From: Hyphomicrobiales bacterium
Lineage (GTDB): Bacteria; Pseudomonadota; Alphaproteobacteria; Rhizobiales; Rhizobiaceae
DNA length: 64,000 nucleotides
Assembly: GCA_900468625.1 (NCBI GenBank)
Contig: UBUL01000043.1
Coordinates: 1 to 64,000, forward strand
Direction: 5' to 3'
Shown here: piece by piece, positions 1 through 6,640 of the stretch
How positions within the stretch are numbered: the stretch's first letter is position 1
Layout of the letters: each line of letters starts with the position of its first letter
Notes under the pieces: generated by a model
Seen by the model: only the letters and a program-made list of their open reading frames with translations
What the model was told of the DNA's origin: nothing
Database searches by the model: none
Program-made: the position numbers and the translations under genes

Positions 1-25
1 CGACAATCATCATAGGAGAAAGCCA

Positions 26-355
26 ATGATCACCTGTTTTATCCGCTATCAGATCGACCCGTTCAAGCAGGAAGCCTTCGCGGAATATGGCAAGGCCTGG
101 GGTCAGATCATCCCGAGAAACGGTGCCGACCTGAGCGGCTATTTTGCCCCGCACGAGGGTTCGCTGACGACGGCCTACGGCGTCTACAGCATCGACAATC
201 TGGCCGCCTACGAGGCCTATCGCAAGAGCCTTGCCGCCGATCCGCTGGCGCAGGCGAATCTCGATTTCGCCCGCCGCGAGCGTTTCATCCTGCAGGAGGA
301 TCGCATCTTCCTGAAAAATATCTCCTTGCCGCACGCTCAGAGGATATCGCCATGA
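26..355 (+). CDS. NIPSNAP family protein
   Basis: This encodes a 109-residue single-domain protein of the NIPSNAP / dimeric alpha-beta barrel type. The fold is suggested by the N-terminal strand ITCFIRYQIDP, the conserved Phe/Tyr-rich helix around residues 15-30 and the repeated Y-x-x-Y pattern near residues 60-68. Proteins of this kind are small cytoplasmic dimers with poorly defined roles. An AGGAGA ribosome site lies about ten bases before the ATG. The stop overlaps the start of the next gene (ATGA), which encodes a protein of related fold, so the two are probably translated together and may associate. No catalytic residues can be named. Confidence 0.8.
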   Translation: MITCFIRYQIDPFKQEAFAEYGKAWGQIIPRNGADLSGYFAPHEGSLTTAYGVYSIDNLAAYEAYRKSLAADPLAQANLDFARRERFILQEDRIFLKNISLPHAQRISP

Positions 356-699
356 TCGCAGTTATTTTCGAAGTCATTCCCCATCCCGGCGAACGTCAGC
401 ACTATCTCGACATTGCCGCCAGGTTGCGTTCCGAACTCGAGGCGATCGACGGCTTCGTCTCCATCGAGCGCTTCGAAAGCCTGACACAGCCGGGCAAGAT
501 CCTGTCGCTTTCCTTCTGGCGTGACGAGGCCGCAGTTCGCCAATGGCGAAACCGCGAAGCGCATCGCGGCGCGCAGAAAGCGGGGCGGAAGACGGTCTTT
601 GCCGACTATCGTTTGCGCGTCGCGCAGGTGCTTCGTGACTACGGGATGACGGAACGGGCCGAAGCGCCCGATGACAGCCACGCAGTGCACGACATGTGA
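352..699 (+). CDS. Antibiotic biosynthesis monooxygenase (ABM) domain protein
   Basis: This is a 115-residue ABM-type dimeric alpha-beta barrel protein. The visible pattern is an N-terminal strand (MIAVIFEVIPHPG), a helix with the motif YLDIAARLRSELEAIDGF, then SIERFESL and the family-typical LSLSFWRDEAAVRQWRN. Family members include heme-degrading and quinone-forming monooxygenases, but most bacterial copies have no known substrate. The gene overlaps the upstream NIPSNAP gene by four bases, so they form a two-gene unit. A longer frame on the opposite strand (337-690) is a shadow. Confidence 0.85.
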   Translation: MIAVIFEVIPHPGERQHYLDIAARLRSELEAIDGFVSIERFESLTQPGKILSLSFWRDEAAVRQWRNREAHRGAQKAGRKTVFADYRLRVAQVLRDYGMTERAEAPDDSHAVHDM

Positions 700-775
700 G
701 ATAGCTCAACGTCGGACCCCCGCGTTCCCGCGTCCTCGTCGGGAAATTGGAAAATATGACGCCGCTTTAGCCTTT

Positions 776-796
776 GGTAACCAAGTTAGGTAACCA
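776..796 (+). promoter_or_regulatory. Direct GGTAACCA repeats upstream of ccrM; possible CtrA-type sites
   Basis: GGTAACCA occurs at 776-783 and again at 789-796, the second followed by T, about 50 bases before the ccrM start. GTAACCAT differs by one base from TTAACCAT, a CtrA recognition sequence known from Alphaproteobacteria, and CtrA controls ccrM in Caulobacter. Binding here is an inference. No GANTC site is present between 700 and 843. Confidence 0.35.
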
Positions 797-842
797 TAAC
801 ACTCAGTTAAGAGCACCGAGTAAGTGTAACAGCGAGTATCAC

Positions 843-1973
843 ATGGCGTCAGTTTTCCCGCTTGCCGACCTCAGGACCTCAGCAGTTCCGGGTTCCTGGA
901 TCGACACGATCATCAAGGGCGATTGCGTGGCCGCTCTTGAGGCACTGCCAAATCAATCCGTCGACGTCATCTTCGCCGACCCGCCGTACAATCTCCAGCT
1001 CGGCGGCACGCTGCATCGTCCAGACCAGTCGCTCGTCGATGCCGTCGATGACGAGTGGGATCAGTTTGCTTCCTTCGAAGCCTATGATGCCTTCACCCGC
1101 GCCTGGCTGCTCGCCTGCCGCCGCGTGCTGAAGCCGACGGGCACGATCTGGGTCATCGGCTCCTATCACAATATCTTCCGTGTCGGCGCGACCCTGCAGG
1201 ATCTGAACTTCTGGATCCTCAACGACATCGTCTGGCGCAAGACCAATCCGATGCCGAACTTCAAGGGCCGCCGCTTCCAGAATGCGCATGAGACGATGAT
1301 CTGGGCGAGCCCGAACGCCAAAGCCAAGGGCTATACCTTCAACTACGACGCCATGAAGGCCGCCAACGACGACGTGCAGATGCGCTCGGACTGGCTGTTC
1401 CCGATCTGCAGCGGCAATGAGCGGCTGAAGGGCGATGACGGCAAGAAGGTGCATCCGACGCAGAAGCCGGAAGCGCTACTGGCCCGTGTCATCATGGCTT
1501 CGTCCAAGCCAGGCGACATCATTCTCGATCCCTTCTTCGGATCGGGCACGACCGGTGCGGTTGCCAAGCGTCTCGGCCGTCACTTCGTCGGCATCGAGCG
1601 CGAGCAGGACTATATCGATGCCGCAAGCGCGCGCATCGCCTCCGTCGAGCCGCTCGGCAAGGCGGAGCTGACCGTCATGACCGGCAAGAAGGCCGAGGTT
1701 CGCGTGGCATTCAACGTGCTGATCGAAAGCGGCCTGATCAAGCCCGGCCAGGTGCTGACCGATGCGAAGCGCCGCTATAGCGCCATCGTCCGCGCCGACG
1801 GCACGGTCGCCTCCGGCGGCGAGGCCGGTTCCATTCATCGCCTTGGCGCGAAAGTTCAGGGCCTTGATGCATGCAATGGATGGATGTTCTGGCACTTCGA
1901 CGATGGGCGTTCCCTGCGTCCGATCGACGAACTCAGAGCCATCATCCGCAGCGATCTGGCAAAGGTAGAGTAG
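843..1973 (+). CDS. ccrM: CcrM-type adenine-N6 DNA methyltransferase (GANTC)
   Basis: This encodes a 376-residue beta-class DNA adenine methyltransferase that methylates the A of GANTC after replication and sets cell-cycle transcription in Alphaproteobacteria. The catalytic DPPY lies at residues 46-49 and the SAM-binding FFGSGTTG at 231-238, the motif order expected for the beta class. The C-terminal stretch of about 90 residues, including RRYSAIVRADG and GSIHRLGAKVQGLDACNGW, is the CcrM-specific DNA-reading domain and separates it from phage methyltransferases. An upstream in-frame codon at 774 would add 23 residues unlike the family; the ATG at 843 (MASVFPLADL) matches the usual start. No restriction partner lies nearby, as expected for an orphan enzyme. 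Confidence 0.96.
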   Translation: MASVFPLADLRTSAVPGSWIDTIIKGDCVAALEALPNQSVDVIFADPPYNLQLGGTLHRPDQSLVDAVDDEWDQFASFEAYDAFTRAWLLACRRVLKPTGTIWVIGSYHNIFRVGATLQDLNFWILNDIVWRKTNPMPNFKGRRFQNAHETMIWASPNAKAKGYTFNYDAMKAANDDVQMRSDWLFPICSGNERLKGDDGKKVHPTQKPEALLARVIMASSKPGDIILDPFFGSGTTGAVAKRLGRHFVGIEREQDYIDAASARIASVEPLGKAELTVMTGKKAEVRVAFNVLIESGLIKPGQVLTDAKRRYSAIVRADGTVASGGEAGSIHRLGAKVQGLDACNGWMFWHFDDGRSLRPIDELRAIIRSDLAKVE

Positions 1974-2092
1974 TTTCGCCATCAACGCGGGCAACCCGGC
2001 TGCAAAGCCGCCCCACGGCTGCCGGTCGCCCGTCAGATCGATATATCCGTCTTCTTCCGTCGTGTACCTCCAGTTGGGAAGAAGGCGAGGCG

Positions 2093-2139
2093 CCCAGGGC
2101 CTTACCGGACATATCGTGCGGTAAGGCCCTGGGTATTTT
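2093..2139 (+). terminator. Strong hairpin terminator after ccrM
   Basis: A perfect 15-base inverted repeat has its left arm at 2093-2107 (CCCAGGGCCTTACCG) and right arm at 2119-2133, with an 11-base loop, followed by TATTTTC. It lies between the convergent ccrM and NTF2-like genes. The T-rich tail suits plus-strand termination; the other side has no U-tract. Confidence 0.75.
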
Positions 2140-2151
2140 CAGCTTCGGATT

Positions 2152-2517
2152 TCAGAACTCCTGATAATCCGTGACATCGACGCGCACGACGCGGCCGTCC
2201 TCATTAAAGGTAATCGTTTCCTCGCCCTCGCGGATCAGCGGCTTGCCCGTCTTGCTGTTGGTGGCGCGAACCGACCAGACGGCACGGCCGGAAAGCGGCG
2301 TCAGCGTCTCCACCAGCGAATTCGAGGCCGTCTGGTCCGGATAGGTATCGAAATAGCCGCGGAAGGCTTCCATGATCGCCGCGCGGCCGGCAAGGCTGCC
2401 GACGCCATTGGAGACGTATATGGCATCCTCTGCGAAGAAGTTCTCGATCGCCTCATAGTCGAGACGATTGATCGCGTCGTGGAACAGGTCGATACGCTCT
2501 GCAGGGTCGAAAATCAT
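2152..2517 (-). CDS. NTF2-like / SnoaL-like protein
   Basis: This is a 121-residue protein with the cone-shaped NTF2-like fold. The start (MIFDPAERIDLFHDAINRLDYEAIENFFAEDAIYVSNGVG) is typical: a helix pair, then a strand with a pocket Asp/Glu set. Next come RAAIMEAFRGYFDTYPD and the C-terminal strands. The function is unknown; such proteins range from ketosteroid isomerases to binding proteins. It starts only four bases after the stop of the mutY-HAD frame, so it is the last gene of that minus-strand operon. Confidence 0.85.
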   Translation of the reverse strand: MIFDPAERIDLFHDAINRLDYEAIENFFAEDAIYVSNGVGSLAGRAAIMEAFRGYFDTYPDQTASNSLVETLTPLSGRAVWSVRATNSKTGKPLIREGEETITFNEDGRVVRVDVTDYQEF

Positions 2518-2521
2518 CGGA

Positions 2522-4246
2522 TCAAACCTTTATACCATGGGCGGCGAGATCGCTGCGCAGCTTCTCGGCGCCGGTGAAGTGGACAGCATGCCATCCGGCG
2601 GCGCGCGCGCCTTCGACGTTCGGATGGGAATCATCGATGAAGATCGTCGATGCCGGATCGAGGTCGAAGCTCTTGGCATGGGTATCATAAATCGCGACAT
2701 CCGGCTTGATCAGCCCGATATCGCCCGAAACCGTGACGCCGCGCGGCTTCTTGAGGAACGGATAACGCTCTTGCGCTTCGCGAAAGGTGTCTGAGGCGAA
2801 ATTAGTCAGCATGGTGACGTCGCGGCCTTCCGCGATCAGCTGCTCCAGAATGGCGACGCTGTCTTCATAGGCATGCGGAACCATCTCGTGCCAATATTTG
2901 CGGAAACTGCGGATCTGTTCCTCGCGCTCCGGATGATCAGCAATCAGCAATGCCTCGGCATCGCTCCAGGTGCGGCCGCGATCCTGCTCGAGATTCCATT
3001 CATGGGTGCAGACATTGGCGAAGAACCATTGGCGCTCGGTGTCGTCTGGAATGATGCGGCTGTAGGGAATATTCGGATCGTAGTGAAGAAGAACCTTGCC
3101 GATATCGAAAACGATATGCCGTATTTCCGTCGTCATGAATGAATTCCTGAATTTTTTCTCTAAACGCATTTTTGCGAACGCATTGGGAATAGCCTGAGCG
3201 ATCGCTTTTTTCATGACTGTCGGCAGCGCCTGGTCTTCAAGATTTGTAACCGGCGCCCACCATCCGTCATGGTTGTCATTCTGTGAGACCGATCTGGCAC
3301 GCCAGATCGACAATCTCAATTCGAAATGCGTGAAGACGTGGGTCACTGTACCTGCCGGCTGCCAGTTAGCCGGGAAGGGAGCCGCGTCACTGCCGGTTTC
3401 ACCATCGATCCGCGCCGTCCATCCCGTTGTCGGCACTTCCGTCATGCCGCCCAGCAACCCGCTTTCGATGCGACGCCGCAGGAAGATCTCGCCCTCGTCA
3501 TTGACGGCGACGAAGGCCGCGCCCTGGCGAACCGGCTTTTCCTTCTTGGCGGTCTTGACCGGAAAACGCTCGGGATCATGCCCGGCCAGCGCCTGACAGC
3601 CACCGTTGAAGGGACAGAGCGAACAGGCCGAACGCTTCGGCGTGCAGATCGTCGCGCCGAGATCCATCATTGCCTGAGCAAAATCGCCCGGCCGGTCGGC
3701 CGGCGTCAGCAGGGCGACCTTCTGCTTCATCAGCGGCTTTGCGCCGGGCAGCGGCGCCGAAATCGCATAGAGGCGGGAAATGACGCGCTCGACATTGCCG
3801 TCCATCACGGCTGCCCGGCGATTGAAGGCGATGGCGGCAATGGCGGCAGCCGTATAGTCGCCAATACCGGGCAGCATTCGCAGACCCTCCTCGGTATCGG
3901 GAAAACGGCCGCCATGATCGGCTGCAACCGCTTCGGCGCATTTTTTCAGGTTGCGCGCGCGGGCGTAATAGCCAAGCCCGGCCCATGCGGCCATGACGTC
4001 TTCGTTCGCTGCCGCCGCGAGATCATCGACAGTCGGCCAGCGCTCCAGGAATTTCGCGAAATAGGCTTTGACCGCCGGTACGGTCGTCTGCTGCAGCATC
4101 ACTTCCGACAGCCAGACGCGATAGGGATCCGGCACGATGCCGCGCGCGGCCATGGGCGGAGAGACCCGCCAGGGAAGGTCCCGATGATGTCTGTCATACC
4201 AGGCAAGCAGCGATGCGGCTGTGGGAAGTTCTGAAGTCGGGGTCAT
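2522..4246 (-). CDS. mutY: Adenine DNA glycosylase MutY fused in frame to a HAD-family hydrolase
   Basis: One uninterrupted 574-codon frame holds two enzymes. Residues 1-370 are MutY, which removes adenine opposite 8-oxoguanine: Glu48 in LSEVMLQQT, a helix-hairpin-helix LPGIGDYTAAAI at 125-136, catalytic Asp149, and a 4Fe-4S set Cys201-Cys208-Cys211-Cys217 (C-x6-C-x2-C-x5-C). A Nudix-like oxoG-recognition domain follows. From Met371 a complete HAD-IA hydrolase resembling YihX starts (nucleophile Asp in FDIGKVLL, then LTNF, GLIKPD, FIDDSHPNVEGA). In relatives these are, as far as I know, separate genes. An AGGA at 3145-3148, eight bases before Met371, could allow separate HAD translation. The linker FAKMRLEKKFRNSF has no stop in frame but a TAG one frame away, so a lost stop or small frameshift is plausible. 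Confidence 0.85.
   Translation of the reverse strand: MTPTSELPTAASLLAWYDRHHRDLPWRVSPPMAARGIVPDPYRVWLSEVMLQQTTVPAVKAYFAKFLERWPTVDDLAAAANEDVMAAWAGLGYYARARNLKKCAEAVAADHGGRFPDTEEGLRMLPGIGDYTAAAIAAIAFNRRAAVMDGNVERVISRLYAISAPLPGAKPLMKQKVALLTPADRPGDFAQAMMDLGATICTPKRSACSLCPFNGGCQALAGHDPERFPVKTAKKEKPVRQGAAFVAVNDEGEIFLRRRIESGLLGGMTEVPTTGWTARIDGETGSDAAPFPANWQPAGTVTHVFTHFELRLSIWRARSVSQNDNHDGWWAPVTNLEDQALPTVMKKAIAQAIPNAFAKMRLEKKFRNSFMTTEIRHIVFDIGKVLLHYDPNIPYSRIIPDDTERQWFFANVCTHEWNLEQDRGRTWSDAEALLIADHPEREEQIRSFRKYWHEMVPHAYEDSVAILEQLIAEGRDVTMLTNFASDTFREAQERYPFLKKPRGVTVSGDIGLIKPDVAIYDTHAKSFDLDPASTIFIDDSHPNVEGARAAGWHAVHFTGAEKLRSDLAAHGIKV
3134..3148 (-). promoter_or_regulatory. Internal ribosome site and ATG for the HAD domain inside the mutY-HAD frame
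   Basis: On the minus strand, AGGA (3148-3145) sits eight bases before an ATG at 3136-3134 that begins MTTEIRHIVFD, exactly where stand-alone HAD hydrolases of this type begin. It suggests that the hydrolase can be translated alone, either as a former separate gene or as a second product of the fused frame. Confidence 0.55.
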
Positions 4247-4344
4247 GATTTGCCGCGTCGAGGGGAAGTGCTCTATACTTGGCCGAGCTGCGTTGGGCGA
4301 TCAAGGTCCCTGACGTACAAAGCATGTATAGAGATCTGGATGAG

Positions 4345-4839
4345 ATGAGTTATCCCCGAAAAGGCGAGAGGCAGATTTCCGAGCTGACGAACGGCATCGT
4401 CGATCCGGTGCTGGCGAAGCGTGCCGGCATCAATACGACGCTGCTCGGCTGCTGGGATGAAATCGCCGGCGAGGACTTTGCCGACTGCACACGGCCGGAA
4501 AAGATCGCCTGGGCCAAGCGAACCGGCCCCAGCATGGACGACCGCTATCAGCCCGGTGTGCTGACGATCGCCTGCGAGGGCGCCCGTGCGCTCTTTTTGA
4601 CCCATGCACAAGGCGAACTCATCCAGCGCATCAACAGCTTCTTCGGCTTCTATGCCGTCAACCAGATCCGCATCGTGCAGAAGCCGGTGTCTGTCGCCTC
4701 CAAACGCTCCCGCATGCCGCCGCCGCTGAAGGGCGAGGCGGCGCGCAAGCTGGCTGACATGATGGATGGTATCGAGGACGAGAAGATCAGAGCCGCCGTT
4801 CAACGCCTGGGCACGGCCATGGCCTGGAAGCGGCGATAG
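4345..4839 (+). CDS. DciA-like DUF721 protein
   Basis: This is a 164-residue DUF721 (DciA-type) protein. Family members in bacteria without DnaC help load or activate the replicative helicase DnaB. The domain is seen in the N-terminal half: LAKRAGINTTLLGCWDEIAGEDFADCTRPEKI, then GVLTIACEGARALFLTH and LIQRINSFFGFYAVNQIRIVQ. The C-terminal tail is basic and ends in helices. A TTG at 4279 and an ATG at 4324 lie in the same frame, but MSYPRKGERQISEL at 4345 resembles the start of rhizobial relatives. It is divergent from mutY. The role in helicase loading is inferred from the family. Confidence 0.8.
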   Translation: MSYPRKGERQISELTNGIVDPVLAKRAGINTTLLGCWDEIAGEDFADCTRPEKIAWAKRTGPSMDDRYQPGVLTIACEGARALFLTHAQGELIQRINSFFGFYAVNQIRIVQKPVSVASKRSRMPPPLKGEAARKLADMMDGIEDEKIRAAVQRLGTAMAWKRR

Positions 4840-4867
4840 GAAATAATCCAGGCTTGCTTTTCTGTTA

Positions 4868-4880
4868 ATGACACTGTCAT
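4868..4880. promoter_or_regulatory. Inverted repeat upstream of parDE, possible autoregulatory operator
   Basis: ATGACA-C-TGTCAT is a perfect six-base inverted repeat with one central base, 28 bases before the antitoxin start. ParD-type ribbon-helix-helix antitoxins bind such palindromes in their own promoters. Binding here is inferred from position only. Confidence 0.45.
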
Positions 4881-4908
4881 ACTCAGATAGATTTATGAGG
4901 AGCTGGAT

Positions 4909-5184
4909 ATGCGAAGCAGCAAGCCGATCACGGTTACACTGGGTAACCAGCAGCGTGGTGTGGATGCACGACTGGAATCCGGAGCATACGAATCCGCCAG
5001 CGAAGTCCTGCGTGCTGCTTTAAGGGCATTGGACCGTGAAGAAAAAGTCATAAATCAAATCATGCGCGCAAAGATCCAGGAGGCGCTTGATGACCCGCGA
5101 CCCGGCAGAGGCGCCGACGAGGTTTTCGGTAGAATTGAAAGAATACACGCCGAGCGAATGAAAGCAGCCGGTCGTGAATTATAG
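4909..5184 (+). CDS. parD: Type II antitoxin, ParD family
   Basis: This is a 91-residue antitoxin. The N-terminal half (KPITVTLGNQQRGVDARLESGAYESASEVLRAALR) is the ParD ribbon-helix-helix DNA-binding segment, with the family-typical G-x-Y-x-S-A-S-E-V-x-R-x-A-L pattern. The charged C-terminal half (ALDDPRPGRGADEVFGRIE) should wrap the toxin. GAGGAG precedes the ATG. The stop lies inside the toxin gene, which starts at GTG 5174, so the overlap is 11 bases and translation is coupled. Its A+T content is higher than that of the flanking core genes. Confidence 0.9.
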   Translation: MRSSKPITVTLGNQQRGVDARLESGAYESASEVLRAALRALDREEKVINQIMRAKIQEALDDPRPGRGADEVFGRIERIHAERMKAAGREL

Positions 5185-5479
5185 GATTGTTTTCAGTGCT
5201 CTCGCCGAAGACGATCTTGTAGGTATCTATGAATTCATTGCGAAAGATAGCCCGGGCCGCGCATTGTCTTTTATCCAACGGCTCCAGGAGCAGTGTAAAA
5301 CACTTGAAACAATGGCCGATCGAGGTCCTCAACGCGAGAATTTGGGGCCAGGTGTTCGGATATTGGTGTTTGAGCGGCGGGTTACCGCCGCTTACCATAT
5401 CAAGAACGAGCAGGTTGTTATTCTTCGCCTCTTTTATGCTGGTCAGAATATTCCATCGACATTGTTCGACGAGCACTGA
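5174..5479 (+). CDS. parE: Type II toxin, ParE/RelE family
   Basis: This is a 101-residue toxin of the RelE/ParE superfamily. It shows the N-terminal YRIVFSALAEDDLVGIYEFIAKDSPGRA helix-hairpin, the mid motif PxRxxLGPGVRILVFERRVTAAYHI, and the closing strand VVILRLFYAGQN. ParE toxins poison DNA gyrase, whereas RelE relatives cleave mRNA; ParE is favoured by the ParD partner. The start is GTG within the antitoxin gene, no other start gives the full N-terminal helix, and the overlap fits co-translation. Confidence 0.88.
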   Translation: MNYRIVFSALAEDDLVGIYEFIAKDSPGRALSFIQRLQEQCKTLETMADRGPQRENLGPGVRILVFERRVTAAYHIKNEQVVILRLFYAGQNIPSTLFDEH

Positions 5480-5638
5480 ACTTGCATGCATTCCATCAAT
5501 TCCGACGATAATTTTGGCTCTTTGTCTTTCCCAGGTCACAATTCTTTGAAGAAAGTTGGTCAACCGTGCCTTGTTAGCGGCAAGCTACCGTTATATCGCA
5601 TGAATATTCGAAGACCTCTTTCAACGACGGGTGACTCT

Positions 5639-6328
5639 ATGCCGATGTCCGACATGCTCTTGACCAAACGCCACTTGCTGGGCGGTTCTGCCGTTGCAGC
5701 CCTATCCGTGGCGTTCTCTGCCGTTGCCGGCACCGCATCCGCCGCAACCGCCGAAGACCAGGTGCCGCCGTCGGACGGCAATGTCGACATGAACGAAGTG
5801 CTGAAGCCCGGCCCGCTGCCGGAAATCGCGCTCGGCAAAGAAGATGCGCCTGTCAAGATCGTCGAATACATGTCGCTGACCTGCCCGCATTGTGCGCATT
5901 TCGCCGTCACGACCTTCGACACGATCAAGCAGAAATACGTCGATACCGGCAAGGTTCGCTTCATCATCCGTGAATTCCCCTTCGATCCGCGTGCTGCCGC
6001 AGCCTTCATGCTGGCCCGTTGCGCCCCGCAGGAGCAGTACATGCCGATGGTCGAAATGCTATTCAAGCAGCAGATCGCCTGGGCTTCTCCTGACGTCGAC
6101 GGCCGCGCCGCATTGCTGCAGATGTCGAAACTTGCCGGTTTTACTGAGGATAGCTTCACGAAGTGCTTGACGAACCAGAAGCTTCTGGATGATGTCAACT
6201 CAGTACGGGAACGCGCAGCCAAGAATTTCGGCGTCAACGCCACGCCGACCTTCCTGATCAATGGCAAGCGCTATGCAGGGGACATGTCTGTTGCTGCCAT
6301 GTCGAAGCTTATCGACAGCCTGCTCTGA
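5639..6328 (+). CDS. DsbA-family thiol:disulfide oxidoreductase, exported
   Basis: This is a 229-residue periplasmic thioredoxin-fold protein. The N-terminus has a basic region and hydrophobic core (TKRHLLGGSAVAALSVAFSA) ending in AxA before ATAED, so it is a signal peptide; KR with a following Leu pair resembles a Tat signal but lacks the second Arg. The mature part has the active site CPHC within YMSLTCPHCAHF, a long helical insert, and the cis-Pro loop NATPTFLING. It probably forms disulfides in exported proteins. I chose the ATG at 5639; codons at 5486 and 5600 are in frame but would put a long tail before the signal. It sits directly upstream of smc. Confidence 0.85.
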   Translation: MPMSDMLLTKRHLLGGSAVAALSVAFSAVAGTASAATAEDQVPPSDGNVDMNEVLKPGPLPEIALGKEDAPVKIVEYMSLTCPHCAHFAVTTFDTIKQKYVDTGKVRFIIREFPFDPRAAAAFMLARCAPQEQYMPMVEMLFKQQIAWASPDVDGRAALLQMSKLAGFTEDSFTKCLTNQKLLDDVNSVRERAAKNFGVNATPTFLINGKRYAGDMSVAAMSKLIDSLL

Positions 6329-6436
6329 TCCGCGCCTTTTCACATTGCAGGCGGGCGGCCGGGGTCGCACGCCTGCTTTCCATTACCTCGCCCTTGAGGG
6401 CGGTGCTATCGTATATGAACTGAAATCGCGGCTATC

Positions 6437-6574
6437 CCCCTTCTCCCCAGCGGGGAGAAGGTGCCGTCAGGCGGATGAGGGGGTGCCCGCCAAGGTTACG
6501 AAGACCCATGAATTCAATTCGATAACCCCATCATCCGACCCTTCGGGCCACCTTCTCCCCGCCGGGGAGAAGGA
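6437..6574. repeat. RIME-like intergenic palindromic element
   Basis: Two facing hairpins bracket the element. The left one is CTTCTCCCC-AG-CGGGGAGAAG around 6440-6460, followed by GGTGCCGTCAGGCGGATGAGGGGG. The right one is CCTTCTCCCC-GC-CGGGGAGAAGG around 6551-6573, preceded by CATCCGACCCTTCGGGCCA, roughly the inverted left flank. This matches the layout of the Rhizobium-specific intergenic mosaic element. A single half copy lies at 16444-16490. It fills the gap between the dsbA-like gene and smc. Confidence 0.75.
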
Positions 6575-6640
6575 ATTTTCGGTGTCTATCCGCCCCATAT
6601 GCGATACCCCTGCCTTCAAGGAGAGGGTGGAGATCAGCCG

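Noticed and set aside
5650..5720. Tat signal on the DsbA-like protein
   Set aside because: Only KR precedes the hydrophobic core, so a twin-arginine signal cannot be claimed.
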